DNA of 64,000 nucleotides from Roseovarius atlanticus (lineage in GTDB: Bacteria > Pseudomonadota > Alphaproteobacteria > Rhodobacterales > Rhodobacteraceae). Position numbers and translations under genes: made by a program. The stretch lies in NCBI RefSeq assembly GCF_001441615.1, contig NZ_LAXJ01000010.1, positions 62,001 to 126,000 of the forward strand, given 5' to 3'. Below are positions 56,156 through 64,000 of the stretch, piece by piece; position 1 is the stretch's first letter; each line of letters starts with the position of its first letter. The notes beneath the pieces were generated by a model. It made no database searches. It was not told the DNA's origin and saw nothing but the letters and a program-made list of their open reading frames with translations.

Positions 56156-57568
56156 ATGGACATGAGCGCAAAAGATCTGCTCAAGACGATCAAGGACGAG
56201 GAAGTCGAATATGTCGACATCCGTTTCACCGACCCGCGCGGCAAGCTTCAGCACGTGACGGTCATCGCCGACGAGGTCGACGAGGATTTCCTCGACGAAG
56301 GCTTCATGTTCGACGGCTCGTCGATCGCAGGCTGGAAATCGATCGAAGCGTCGGACATGAAACTGATGCCCGACACCAACAGCGCCTATATCGACCCCTT
56401 CTATGCCGAGAAAACCATCTGCGTGCATTGCTCGATTGTCGAACCCGACACGGGCGAAGCCTACGAGCGTGACCCGCGCGGGACCGCCGAAAAGGCCGAG
56501 GCCTACCTGAAATCCTCGGGCATCGGCGACAGCGCCTTCATGGGCCCCGAAGCGGAATTCTTCCTCTTCGACGACGTGCGGTTCTCGAACTCGATCAACA
56601 AGGTCTCCTACGAGGTCGACGCGATCGACGCATCGTGGAACACCGACACCGAGTACGAGATGGGCAACATGGGCCACCGTCCGGGCGTCAAGGGCGGCTA
56701 TTTCCCGGTGAACCCCACCGATGAAGCCCAGGACATTCGCTCGGAAATGCTCTCGACCATGAAACGTCTGGGCATGAAGGTCGACAAGCACCACCACGAG
56801 GTGGCGTCGTGCCAGCACGAGCTTGGCCTGATCTTCGACACCCTGACCAAACAGGCCGACGAGCTGCAGAAATACAAGTACGTCATCCACAACGTCGCCG
56901 CCGCCTATGGCAAGTCGGCCACGTTCATGCCCAAGCCCATCGCGGGCGACAACGGCACCGGGATGCACGTCAACATGTCGATCTGGAAGGACGGCAAGCC
57001 GCTCTTCGCCGGGGACAAGTATGCCGATCTCAGCCAGGAAGCGTTGTGGTACATCGGCGGCATCCTGAAGCACGCCAAGTCGCTCAATGCCTTCACCAAC
57101 CCGTCGACGAACAGCTACAAGCGCCTGATCCCCGGGTTCGAGGCGCCCGTTCTGCGCGCCTACTCGGCCCGCAACCGTTCGGGCTGCGTCCGCATCCCGT
57201 GGACCGAGTCGCCCAAAGCCAAGCGCGTCGAGGCCCGCTTCCCCGATCCGTCGTCCAACCCCTACCTGTGCTTTGCCGCCCTGCTGATGGCCGGCCTCGA
57301 CGGCATCAAGAACAAGATCGACCCGGGCGAGGCGATGGACAAGAACCTCTACGATCTGCCCGCGGAAGAGCTGGAAGGCATCCCGACCGTCTGCGGCAGC
57401 CTGCGCGAAGCCATGCAGGAGCTTCAGGCCGATCACGAGTACCTGCTGGCCGGTGACGTGTTCACCAAGGACCAGATCGACGGCTACATCGCGCTGAAGA
57501 TGGAAGAGATCGAAACCTACGAACACACGCCGCACCCGGTCGAGTTCGGCATGTACTACAGCTGCTGA
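56156..57568 (+). CDS. glnA: glutamine synthetase type I
   Basis: A 470-residue dodecameric GS-I that makes glutamine from glutamate, ammonia and ATP. Family blocks are [67 protein letters not shown] and [10 protein letters not shown]. The adenylylation Tyr is in NLYDLPAEE (Tyr399, or 397 counting from the second ATG). GAAGGGA precedes the first ATG. It forms an operon with glnB and has a strong terminator. Confidence 0.98.
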   Translation: MDMSAKDLLKTIKDEEVEYVDIRFTDPRGKLQHVTVIADEVDEDFLDEGFMFDGSSIAGWKSIEASDMKLMPDTNSAYIDPFYAEKTICVHCSIVEPDTGEAYERDPRGTAEKAEAYLKSSGIGDSAFMGPEAEFFLFDDVRFSNSINKVSYEVDAIDASWNTDTEYEMGNMGHRPGVKGGYFPVNPTDEAQDIRSEMLSTMKRLGMKVDKHHHEVASCQHELGLIFDTLTKQADELQKYKYVIHNVAAAYGKSATFMPKPIAGDNGTGMHVNMSIWKDGKPLFAGDKYADLSQEALWYIGGILKHAKSLNAFTNPSTNSYKRLIPGFEAPVLRAYSARNRSGCVRIPWTESPKAKRVEARFPDPSSNPYLCFAALLMAGLDGIKNKIDPGEAMDKNLYDLPAEELEGIPTVCGSLREAMQELQADHEYLLAGDVFTKDQIDGYIALKMEEIETYEHTPHPVEFGMYYSC

Positions 57569-57592
57569 TTCCACCGCAGCACTGATCCCAGG

Positions 57593-57624
57593 CGGGCGCA
57601 TTCTTCGGAACGCGCCCGTTTTCG
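57593..57624 (+). terminator. intrinsic terminator after glnA
   Basis: CGGGCGC (57593-57599) pairs with GCGCCCG (57612-57618) and the stem continues weakly to a TTCG loop; TTTTCG follows. It starts 25 bp after the glnA stop. Confidence 0.88.
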
Positions 57625-57779
57625 TTGTGTCCGAAAAAACGGATTGGAAAACAGCGCGAAATCAGCATTCTAGAAGAGTTTATTTCGCGTTGCCTCATTG
57701 TTTTCATACTTGAAACAAATTGATTTCACTAATCTGAAGGACGATCCGGATGTGAACTGCCTCAACTGGGAATTGCACC

Positions 57780-58646
57780 ATGGGCCACTCCGACAGCCGC
57801 GTCATGGCCGGGCTTATCTTTCTGGGGGAAACGAGTATCGACCTTCTCGATGCGGTCACCCGGACAGCGGATGCCCTGACCGAGCTTGGTCAGAAAATTC
57901 AATCGCTCGGCTTTCTGTCCGATCAGGACGCCGGTGTCGAAACCGGGCTCTACCGCGTCTGCCTGGCCCTCAGTGAAAACGTCGCCCTGCCAGGGCTCGA
58001 AGAGGTCGCCGATGTTGTCCTTCGGATCGACGTCCGCCATCGCACCGCGTCAGACAGCGACACCGGCCCAAGCATCGAGGCTGTGCTGGCCCATGTGGCC
58101 ATCGACCTCAGCGATCATTTCCGGCCCACCCACCTGCAATGGATCGAGGCCGACGCCATCTTGTCCGCCACCGAACTCGCCGGGGACGCCGAGACGCCTG
58201 CCAAGCCTGCGTCCAAACCCAAGCCTGCTGCCGCCAACAGCCTGCAAGACTATCAGCAGATGGCACGTGCACGCGCCGCCCTCACCGGGGCCGAAACGCT
58301 CGATACCGATCTGGACACCCGGGCCAAAGACGCGCGCCAGCCCGCCAAGGTCCCGGTCTGCACACAGGACGGCGTCATCCCAGAATCGCTCTCGGACACC
58401 TGTTCGCAGGTCCCGAAAAATGCCGAACCCACCGACCGCCTGCGCCTCTCGGCCTGGCTTTTGTCCATCGCGGTGGCCTGCATCGCCCTGCCCGTCGGGC
58501 TGGCGCTGGTGATCTTCAACCTGCTGAAAGGCGAGAACCTGCGCCTCAGCGGTCAGGCGGCCGCCTTGTCCGGCCTTTTCGTGTCGCTCCAGGCCAATGG
58601 CGCCACGGCACAGGCGATCCAGGTTGTGCAAACCGTTCTGCCCTGA
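57780..58646 (+). CDS. unknown protein with C-terminal membrane segment
   Basis: 288 residues. The first about 130 are soluble and acidic, with helices (IDLLDAVTRTADALTELGQK). A low-complexity Pro/Ala/Lys linker (KPASKPKPAAANS) follows. Residues about 222-245 form one membrane helix (LSIAVACIALPVGLALVIF) followed by NLLKGENLRLSGQAAALSGL and a short Ala/Gln-rich end. No family was recognised. The layout suggests a cytoplasmic domain held at the membrane. It stands alone after the glnA terminator. Confidence 0.7.
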   Translation: MGHSDSRVMAGLIFLGETSIDLLDAVTRTADALTELGQKIQSLGFLSDQDAGVETGLYRVCLALSENVALPGLEEVADVVLRIDVRHRTASDSDTGPSIEAVLAHVAIDLSDHFRPTHLQWIEADAILSATELAGDAETPAKPASKPKPAAANSLQDYQQMARARAALTGAETLDTDLDTRAKDARQPAKVPVCTQDGVIPESLSDTCSQVPKNAEPTDRLRLSAWLLSIAVACIALPVGLALVIFNLLKGENLRLSGQAAALSGLFVSLQANGATAQAIQVVQTVLP

Positions 58647-58649
58647 GCG

Positions 58650-59030
58650 AACGGCCGCCAAACCGGCAGAAAACCGAATACGTTTCTGGCCCAAAGCGCT
58701 TCGCGACGCTGTCAAAGAGTTCGGGGGCCCGGACGCGGGCATCGTCAACCGCGGGATCATAAGCTCCGCCGGTTTTGCGGGCCACGACGCCGTCGCAATG
58801 CTGGACATCGGCAAGCTACATGTTCGGATGTCCGGCTGGACGAGACCGGCGACAACACCGCCGACGCCCAAATCCTGCTCAGTTTCGCCAGCGGTGTGAC
58901 CGCAGGCGATTTCATCCTCCGAGGAACCGATGCGATCAAACAGGCGTTTTTCGCCGGAACTGGGGCCGCGGTACGGCCCCCGTCGCATTGGGCCGACCGT
59001 CGTGGAGAATTGGCTTTGTTCCCCTGCCCG
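58650..59030 (+). pseudogene. frameshifted gene remnant, possibly RTX-type tail
   Basis: In this 425-bp gap one frame reads VKEFGGPDAGIVNRGII and GHDAVAMLDIGKLHV, then meets a stop; another frame, from about 58815, reads LDETGDNTADAQILLSFASG and VTAGDFILRGTDAIKQAFF. Joined by one frameshift they resemble the linker after RTX repeats in secreted proteins. No start codon with ribosome site is seen. It is reported as a decayed fragment, with the family guess weak. Confidence 0.4.
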
Positions 59031-59071
59031 GCTCGGCTAACATCGGCCTTGTCTGACCTGGAGCTGCCTAA

Positions 59072-59887
59072 ATGTATTCTCATCTCAAACCCCGTATTTT
59101 CTCGCTCGCAATAGCTTTTGTTGCCACTGCAACCACCGGCACGGCCGCGCTCGCCCAATGTGGCAACAACGCCAACGGGTTCGAACAATGGAAGGCCGGC
59201 TTCGCCCAGCAGGCCCAGGCCGCCGGCGTCGGTCAGCGCGGCCTTCAGGCGCTGGCCCAGACCAGTTATGCCTCCAGCACCATCGCCGCCGACCGCAACC
59301 AGAAAAGCTTCCGCTACTCGCTCGACAAGTTCATGCAGGTGCGCGGTGCCAACACGATCATCGCCCAGGGCCGCAAGCGCAAGGCGCAGAACCCCGGCTT
59401 CTACAACTGGATCGAACAGAATTACGGCGTGCCTGCCGGCGTCATCATTGCCATTCACGGGATGGAAACCGGCTTTGGCGGCTTCATGGGCGACAGCTCG
59501 GTCGTCTCGGCCATCGTCACCCTGACCTATGACTGCCGCCGCTCGGATTTCTTCCGCCCGCACGCCATCGGCGCGCTGAAACTGGTGGATCGTGGCTCGA
59601 TCACCATCAACACCCGCGGCGCCAAGCATGGCGAGCTGGGCCATACCCAGTTCCTGCCCGGCAACGCGCTCGCCTATGGCGTCGATGGCAACGGCGACGG
59701 TCGCGTCGATTTCTACAATCAGGCCGATGCCCTTGTATCGACGGCGAATTTCCTGCGCCGCAAGGGGTGGCAGCCGGGCGCCGGCTACCAGCAGGGACAG
59801 CCGAATTTCCGCGTGATCCAGCAATGGAACGCCGCGACGGTCTATCAACAGGCCATCGCCATCATGGCGTCCAAGATCGACGGCTGA
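59072..59887 (+). CDS. MltB-like lytic murein transglycosylase
   Basis: A 271-residue exported protein. The signal peptide ends near ALA/QCG (residue 28). The SLT_2 domain has the catalytic Glu in IIAIHGMETGFGGFMGDSS, then LTYDCRRSDFFRPHAIGALK, and GELGHTQFLPGNALAYGVDG, as in MltB. It cleaves glycan strands in the periplasm. Several Gln/Asn-rich stretches are typical of the clade. GGAG lies nine bases before the ATG. It is the third transglycosylase-type gene in the window. Confidence 0.92.
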   Translation: MYSHLKPRIFSLAIAFVATATTGTAALAQCGNNANGFEQWKAGFAQQAQAAGVGQRGLQALAQTSYASSTIAADRNQKSFRYSLDKFMQVRGANTIIAQGRKRKAQNPGFYNWIEQNYGVPAGVIIAIHGMETGFGGFMGDSSVVSAIVTLTYDCRRSDFFRPHAIGALKLVDRGSITINTRGAKHGELGHTQFLPGNALAYGVDGNGDGRVDFYNQADALVSTANFLRRKGWQPGAGYQQGQPNFRVIQQWNAATVYQQAIAIMASKIDG

Positions 59888-60075
59888 CGGCCCGGGACTT
59901 GACGCCACAGGTCGGGCTGCCTATCTGCGGGTCTCACGGGGCGTCAGGCCCCCGCCGCCCGCAGGCCGTCCGGCCATGGTGAAGCCCTGACTGTGACATT
60001 GCATCGTCCCGGGGCACAGGCCGGGCAGCAACGCGGGCCCTGCCGATCTTATCCGCCCCTTCTGGGATCACAGCA

Positions 60076-60510
60076 ATGACACAAACCACACTTCCCCCGC
60101 GCGACGTGCTGAAAGGCCATGCGCGCACGCTTCGCCAAACCCTGGGCCGTGCCGGTACGGCCATCAGCCATTCCACGGCGCTCGAACACGTGGCGCATCA
60201 ATGGGGCTATCGCGACTGGAATACCCTGTCCGACGCCGTCTCGACCCCGGCGCACCAGACCTGGACGCTGGGACAAAGGGTGTCCGGCCGCTACCTGGGC
60301 CACGCCTTCACCGGCACAATCCGCGCGGCGCGCCGCCGCGGACCGAATCACGTGGAGCTGGGCATCGATTTCGACAGCCCCGTCGACGTTGTCACCTCTC
60401 CGCGCTTCAGCGCGTTGCGGCGGCGGGTCACCTGCACCATCGGCGCATCCGGACGCACGGTCGAGAAAACCTCGGATGGACAACCCCACCTTGTCCTCGA
60501 TCTAACCTGA
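60076..60510 (+). CDS. small glyoxalase-superfamily-annotated protein
   Basis: A 144-residue soluble protein. The N-terminal part has ISHSTALEHVAHQWGYRDWN, a motif seen in short Proteobacterial proteins that are labelled glyoxalase superfamily (PF20066-like) on distant similarity. The C-terminal half has a beta-rich segment (LGQRVSGRYLGHAFTGTIRA, VELGIDFDSPVDVV). No catalytic assignment is possible. An intrinsic terminator follows eight bases after the stop. Confidence 0.7.
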   Translation: MTQTTLPPRDVLKGHARTLRQTLGRAGTAISHSTALEHVAHQWGYRDWNTLSDAVSTPAHQTWTLGQRVSGRYLGHAFTGTIRAARRRGPNHVELGIDFDSPVDVVTSPRFSALRRRVTCTIGASGRTVEKTSDGQPHLVLDLT

Positions 60511-60517
60511 CACGGAT

Positions 60518-60565
60518 GGCGTGCCGCGCCTGCAAAATGCGCGGTACGCCCCTTTTATTCCTTTT
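60518..60565 (+). terminator. intrinsic terminator after the glyoxalase-like gene
   Basis: GGCGTGCCGCGC (60518-60529) pairs with GCGCGGTACGCC (60539-60550) over 12 bp with one G-U pair, followed by CCTTTTATTCCTTTTATT. Confidence 0.88.
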
Positions 60566-60685
60566 ATTCAAGGCACTCGGTCCGCTATCGCGGACTGCGA
60601 TCTTAATCTTGCCGCAGTTTCATCCAATACCGGACGCAGTTGGAGCATAGATCATGGATCCACCTCGTTTCCTTACAGGCCAGGC

Positions 60686-61402
60686 ATGTACGACGACCAG
60701 CAAACCTCGATTGCGACTTTCGGCTATCGCCACGCGCCCGCGGCGCAGGCCGGCGATATCGTGCTGTCAATCGACGAAATGCTGCAAAGCACAGACGCCC
60801 AGCCGCGCCGCATCACCTGGGCAGGCGACTCCATCGCCATGATCGACCGGATCGGCGTGCGCATCGCCGTGGCCGTTCTGCCGCCCAGCCGCGAGGATCG
60901 CTACACTTACCTCGTGCTTGCCGTGGGGCGCGGCCCCGATGCGGCGGACGATGACGGGCTGCTCGGCACCTCTTTCGCGCATCTCGCTGATCGGCTGATC
61001 TACCGGATCAAGGCCGACATGCCCTATGACACGCTCATGCGCGGCGAGACGCCCGAGTTGGTCGACCACGACCTCATCCTGTCGCTCTACGATCTTCTGC
61101 GCCAGTCGCCGGCCACATCCGGCCCCGCGTCCCCGGCCAATCTCGATGGAAAACCTGACGCCCACCGGCCACGCACCACCCCGGCCATACCGGCCGAAGA
61201 CCGTTTCGACGTGATCCTGTCCACTGACGTGCCCGACACCGTCACCAGCGTGCCCGGCTGGCTGGAAAAGCGGGCCGTGCCCACCAAACCGCTGCGCCTG
61301 ACCGTGCACACCATGGCACTGTCGATCATGCTCTACACCGCGCCTTTGGGGGCATTTCTCTTCACCTACTCGATGTTGCGGGACATCACTGGCGACCGCT
61401 GA
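60686..61402 (+). CDS. unknown protein with C-terminal membrane segment (second)
   Basis: 238 residues. The soluble part has IVLSIDEMLQSTDAQPRRIT and MIDRIGVRIAVAVLPPSRED, then a Pro-rich linker and VPTKPLRLTVHTMALSIMLY followed by a membrane helix (TAPLGAFLFTYSMLRD) that ends the protein. No family was recognised. The start at 60686 is chosen because the reading upstream covers a promoter-like and hairpin region; its ribosome site is weak. It resembles the gene at 57780 only in layout. Confidence 0.65.
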   Translation: MYDDQQTSIATFGYRHAPAAQAGDIVLSIDEMLQSTDAQPRRITWAGDSIAMIDRIGVRIAVAVLPPSREDRYTYLVLAVGRGPDAADDDGLLGTSFAHLADRLIYRIKADMPYDTLMRGETPELVDHDLILSLYDLLRQSPATSGPASPANLDGKPDAHRPRTTPAIPAEDRFDVILSTDVPDTVTSVPGWLEKRAVPTKPLRLTVHTMALSIMLYTAPLGAFLFTYSMLRDITGDR

Positions 61403-61436
61403 ACACCCCCTGCTCGGGTGTCCGTTACAGTGAAAC

Positions 61437-61461
61437 GGGCGGCATCCCAAAGATGCCGCCC
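61437..61461. terminator. hairpin after the 60686 gene
   Basis: GGGCGGCATC pairs with GATGCCGCCC over 10 bp around CCAAA, 35 bp after the stop. No T-run follows on the plus strand, so it may stabilise RNA ends or act with a weak tail. The rest of the gap to 61590 holds no gene. Confidence 0.5.
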
Positions 61462-61589
61462 TGCCTGTATGAAGCCTGTTTATCCGGCTTTATATATCTA
61501 TGCCTGGTGTCGGGATTGCGCCCGCCCGGCTTTTGTTTTTGCTATTGTCTCTTATGACGAAACAATTTGTCCGAATTAAGGCAGTTTGT

Positions 61590-62027
61590 TCAGTTTCCCG
61601 AACGGCTGTACCGACTGACCATCCGGTAGGCCTTGCGCGGTCCACGCACCTGCCACGTCGCCGACCAGTCCGGCCAGCCCGCAAACTCATAGCGCACGAC
61701 GTACATATCCGGATCGCACCAATGCCGCGCTTCCGCGTCGCCGGTAATGCTGTGAAAGAATCGCCCGTCCTCAAACACCACGTCGATTCCGCCATCCTCT
61801 CGCGCCCGCCACAGGTATCCCCGCTCGGCCCGCATCGGCACCTGCCCGGCCACGGTCAACACGCCCGACTCGCGATAGACCAGCCCGCCCTGCCCCGGCA
61901 TGAACGTCGCCTCGCCCTCGAACCGCGCAGGCGGCGCACCCTCGTGCACTACGTCGCGCACCAGACGCCATGCGCCTTCGAACTCTGTCAGCTCCGGTAC
62001 CAAACGCCACGCCCGTCTTGCCGCCAT
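61590..62027 (-). CDS. DUF6314 family protein
   Basis: A 145-residue soluble protein with the DUF6314 pattern FEGAWRLVRDVVHEG, FEGEATFMPGQGGLVYRESG, then AERGYLWRAREDGGIDVVFE and DGRFFHSI. The fold is a probable lipocalin-like barrel. DUF6314 members are common in Rhodobacterales and fungi with no known function. The start of the gene diverges from purB with 55 bp between them. An alternative later start is possible at MRAERGY, but the full length fits better. Confidence 0.85.
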   Translation of the reverse strand: MAARRAWRLVPELTEFEGAWRLVRDVVHEGAPPARFEGEATFMPGQGGLVYRESGVLTVAGQVPMRAERGYLWRAREDGGIDVVFEDGRFFHSITGDAEARHWCDPDMYVVRYEFAGWPDWSATWQVRGPRKAYRMVSRYSRSGN

Positions 62028-62082
62028 CCGTTCCTCCGTCTAAACCGCGCCCGACAGCCATTCAATCCAAAGGTCCGTTCGC

Positions 62083-63390
62083 ATGATCCCTCGCTATTCC
62101 CGCCCCGACATGGTCGCCATCTGGGACCCCGCCACCAAGTTCCGCATCTGGTACGAGATCGAGGCCCATGCCTGCGACGCCATGGCCGAGCTTGGCGTGA
62201 TCCCGCGCGAGAATGCCGAAGCGGTGTGGAAGGCCAAGGATGTGGACTTCGACGTCGCCCGGATTGACGAGATCGAGGCCGTGACCAAGCATGACGTCAT
62301 CGCCTTCCTCACCCACCTGGCCGAGCATGTGGGCAGCGAGGAAGCCCGCTTCGTCCACCAGGGCATGACCTCGTCGGACGTCCTGGATACCTGCCTGAAC
62401 GTCCAGCTGGTGCGCGCCGCCGACCTGCTCATTGCCGACATGGAAGACCTGCTTGCCGCCCTCAAGCGCCGCGCGTTCGAACACAAGATGACCCTGCGCG
62501 TCGGCCGCTCTCACGGCATCCACGCCGAACCCACGACCATGGGTCTCACCTTCGCGCGTTTCTATGCCGAGATGGACCGCAACCTGACCCGCCTGCGCAC
62601 CGCACGCACCGAGGTCGCAACCGGCGCCATTTCCGGCGCGGTCGGCACCTTCGCCAATATCGACCCGCGGGTCGAGGAACACGTCTGCAAGAAACTCGGC
62701 CTTACGCCCGAGCCCATCAGCACGCAGGTCATCCCCCGCGATCGCCACGCCGCCTTTTTCGCCACCCTTGGCGTCATCGCCTCGTCCATCGAGAACGTCG
62801 CCATCGAGATCCGCCACATGCAGCGCACCGAGGTTCTGGAAGGCGCCGAATTCTTCTCGATGGGCCAGAAAGGCTCGTCGGCCATGCCGCACAAGAAGAA
62901 CCCCGTCCTGACCGAGAACCTGACCGGCCTCGCCCGCCTCGTCCGCATGGCGGTGATTCCGGCGATGGAAAACGTGGCCCTCTGGCACGAACGTGACATA
63001 TCGCATTCCTCGGTCGAACGCATGATCGGCCCCGACGCCACCGTGACGCTCGATTTCGCGTTGGCGCGCCTGACCGGCGTCATCGACAAGATGATCATCT
63101 TCCCCGAGAACATGCTGGAAAACATGAACAAGTTTCCGGGCCTTGTGATGTCCCAACGCGTCCTTCTCGCCCTGACGCAAGCCGGCGTCAGCCGCGAGGA
63201 CGCCTATGCCATGGTCCAGCGCAACGCGCTCAAGGTCTGGGAACAGCGTACTGATTTCAAACAGGAACTTCTGGCCGACGCCGATGTGGTCGCCGCCCTG
63301 GGAACCGAGCAGATCGAAGAGAAATTCGACATGGATTACCACACCAAGCATGTCGACACGATCTTCGCCCGAGTCTTCGGGGAAAGCTGA
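62083..63390 (+). CDS. purB: adenylosuccinate lyase
   Basis: A 435-residue fumarase-superfamily enzyme that acts twice in purine synthesis, on SAICAR and adenylosuccinate. MIPRYSRPDMVAIWDPATKF is the family start; THLAEHVGSEEARFVHQGMTS and RSHGIHAEPTTMGL contain catalytic His residues; GSSAMPHKKNP is the superfamily signature with the catalytic Ser loop. Length is normal. A small secreted-protein gene follows after 105 bp. Confidence 0.97.
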   Translation: MIPRYSRPDMVAIWDPATKFRIWYEIEAHACDAMAELGVIPRENAEAVWKAKDVDFDVARIDEIEAVTKHDVIAFLTHLAEHVGSEEARFVHQGMTSSDVLDTCLNVQLVRAADLLIADMEDLLAALKRRAFEHKMTLRVGRSHGIHAEPTTMGLTFARFYAEMDRNLTRLRTARTEVATGAISGAVGTFANIDPRVEEHVCKKLGLTPEPISTQVIPRDRHAAFFATLGVIASSIENVAIEIRHMQRTEVLEGAEFFSMGQKGSSAMPHKKNPVLTENLTGLARLVRMAVIPAMENVALWHERDISHSSVERMIGPDATVTLDFALARLTGVIDKMIIFPENMLENMNKFPGLVMSQRVLLALTQAGVSREDAYAMVQRNALKVWEQRTDFKQELLADADVVAALGTEQIEEKFDMDYHTKHVDTIFARVFGES

Positions 63391-63495
63391 ATTTCCGGGC
63401 AGATCGCGCCGCTCGAACCCGATCCGGGCCGGAAACACTGGTCCGGCACGAATTTCGTGTTACCACCGGGGTTCTAGTGAAAAGGAGTTCAAACC

Positions 63496-63657
63496 ATGAA
63501 GTCCAAGACCATTACCACGTCCCTGGCCCTCGTTCTGGCCTCCACGCTTTCCGCCGCTGCCATGTGCCCCGGCAAGGCGCAACAGGCCGCCTCCTGCGCC
63601 GAAGGCATGGTGTGGGACCGCGCGTCCGGCACCTGCGTCGAACAAACGATGAGCTGA
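63496..63657 (+). CDS. 53-residue secreted Cys-rich protein, chitin-binding (peritrophin)-like
   Basis: A very short gene with AAAGGAG eight bases before its ATG. The signal peptide MKSKTITTSLALVLASTLSA is cleaved near AAA/M. The mature 30 residues have MCPGKAQQAASCAEGMVWD and SGTCVEQ, with three Cys in the C-x8-C-x-EGxxWD-x-C order of peritrophin-A/CBM14 half-domains. Similar tiny proteins occur after purB in other Rhodobacterales as I recall. The role is unknown. A terminator follows 26 bp downstream. Confidence 0.8.
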   Translation: MKSKTITTSLALVLASTLSAAAMCPGKAQQAASCAEGMVWDRASGTCVEQTMS

Positions 63658-63682
63658 CCGGGCCACATATCCCAAGTCGAGG

Positions 63683-63722
63683 CGGCGCACCCGGGGACCG
63701 GGCGGCGCCGTTTCAAATTTTA
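63683..63722 (+). terminator. intrinsic terminator of the small secreted-protein gene
   Basis: CGGCGC-A-CCCGG pairs with CCGGG-CG-GCGCCG (6 + 5 bp with a small internal loop), followed by TTTCAAATTTTAG. Confidence 0.72.
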
Positions 63723-63783
63723 GCTTTAGACATTTCTTCACGACTCCCGCCCTAGGTTGCCGGAACGTCATCCGGGGACTGGA

Positions 63784-64000
63784 ATGAGCAGCAGTAATTT
63801 TGGGCAACTGGCGCTTCCGGGTCCGTCCGCAAACGCGGCGGCCCAGCTGACCCGCCGTCAGAAGGCCGCGATCATCGTGCGGTTCTTGATCAACGAAGGC
63901 GCGGATGTGCCGCTTCAGGACCTGCCCGACGAGCTGCAGCACCGCCTGACCCAGCAGATGGGCACGATGCGCTATGTCGACCGCTCCACGCTGGCCGATG
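63784..64000 (+). CDS. fliG: flagellar motor switch protein FliG, N-terminal part (partial)
   Basis: The frame is open to the right edge, giving 72 residues. LTRRQKAAIIVRFLINEGAD, then LQDLPDELQHRLTQQMGTMR and VDRSTLAD match the N-terminal domain of FliG of this clade, which binds FliF and joins the rotor ring; the middle and C-terminal torque domains lie beyond the window. GGGG and GGA lie just before the ATG. It suggests that a flagellar gene cluster continues to the right. Confidence 0.88.
   Translation, partial: MSSSNFGQLALPGPSANAAAQLTRRQKAAIIVRFLINEGADVPLQDLPDELQHRLTQQMGTMRYVDRSTLAD

Noticed and set aside
59888-60075. Possible small gene between the MltB-like and glyoxalase-like genes
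   Set aside because: Only short frames without ribosome sites; the stretch holds G+C-rich inverted segments but no clear terminator or gene.

Overview
The window reads as an ordinary chromosomal stretch of a high-G+C alphaproteobacterium of the order Rhodobacterales (Roseobacter/Rhodobacter relatives). Support comes from the gene set and order (glyQ, two small membrane-associated genes, glyS and a PPDK-like gene; glnB-glnA; ftsY near a DMT exporter and yciB; DUF1127, DUF1206, DUF6314 and DUF6446 proteins), a SAM-II riboswitch in front of metZ, a GTTC-N7-GTTC LexA box, and a four-member array of CCUCCUCCC-loop small RNAs like the CcsR/'cuckoo' RNAs of Rhodobacter sphaeroides. No phage, IS element, CRISPR array or replication origin was recognised. 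Most genes are housekeeping or small conserved proteins packed with short gaps.

Layout. 1-2.9 kb: end of a quinone reductase, a LysR regulator divergent from a DUF1127 protein, a Bax-inhibitor-1 membrane protein and rpmG. 2.9-11.1 kb (minus strand): a SleB-like wall hydrolase, then glyQ, a DUF6446 protein, a DUF1206 protein, glyS and a divergent PPDK-like enzyme; glyS carries a striking low-G+C segment. 11.2-18.5 kb: a trypsin-fold protein lacking catalytic residues, a TPP-dependent decarboxylase coupled to trkH, a second DUF1127 protein, an Ala/Lys-rich protein and folE2. 18.5-26.7 kb: SAM-II-controlled metZ, an alpha/beta hydrolase, yciB, a DMT exporter, a peroxiredoxin-like protein, an MgtC-like protein and ftsY. 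26.8-33.3 kb: a lytic transglycosylase, an AlkB-type membrane hydroxylase, xseA, a DJ-1/PfpI protein, purD and a 2Fe-2S ferredoxin. 33.4-38.8 kb: an SOS-box-linked fragment of DnaE2, a lipoprotein, a probable beta-barrel, a large beta-helix protein and the Mrp-type Fe-S carrier.

38.8-40.3 kb is the most regulatory-RNA-dense part: the small-RNA array on the plus strand runs convergently toward a cobalamin riboswitch-controlled 90-residue protein on the minus strand. 40.3-53.2 kb: yebC, two SLC13-type permeases with TrkA-C domains, a transglycosylase lipoprotein, a coupled ymdB-DMT-SLC13 set, an OsmC protein, formyl-THF cyclo-ligase coupled to mgtE, and guaD. 53.3-57.6 kb: tRNA-Leu(UAG), a degenerate Hint protein, nnr, and the nitrogen pair glnB-glnA. 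57.6-64 kb: two unknown proteins with a C-terminal membrane segment, a frameshifted remnant, an MltB-like transglycosylase, a DUF6314 protein, purB, a 53-residue Cys-rich secreted protein, and the start of fliG at the right edge.

Four kinds of short repeat are scattered between (and in one case inside) genes: a GTCCCGGG palindrome, a GTAGGGYGGG palindrome, a 30-bp tandem repeat ending in a CCCGGGATATTT tail, and a composite palindrome at about 49.6 kb with two competing pairings. All family assignments were made by reading motifs; no database search was run.
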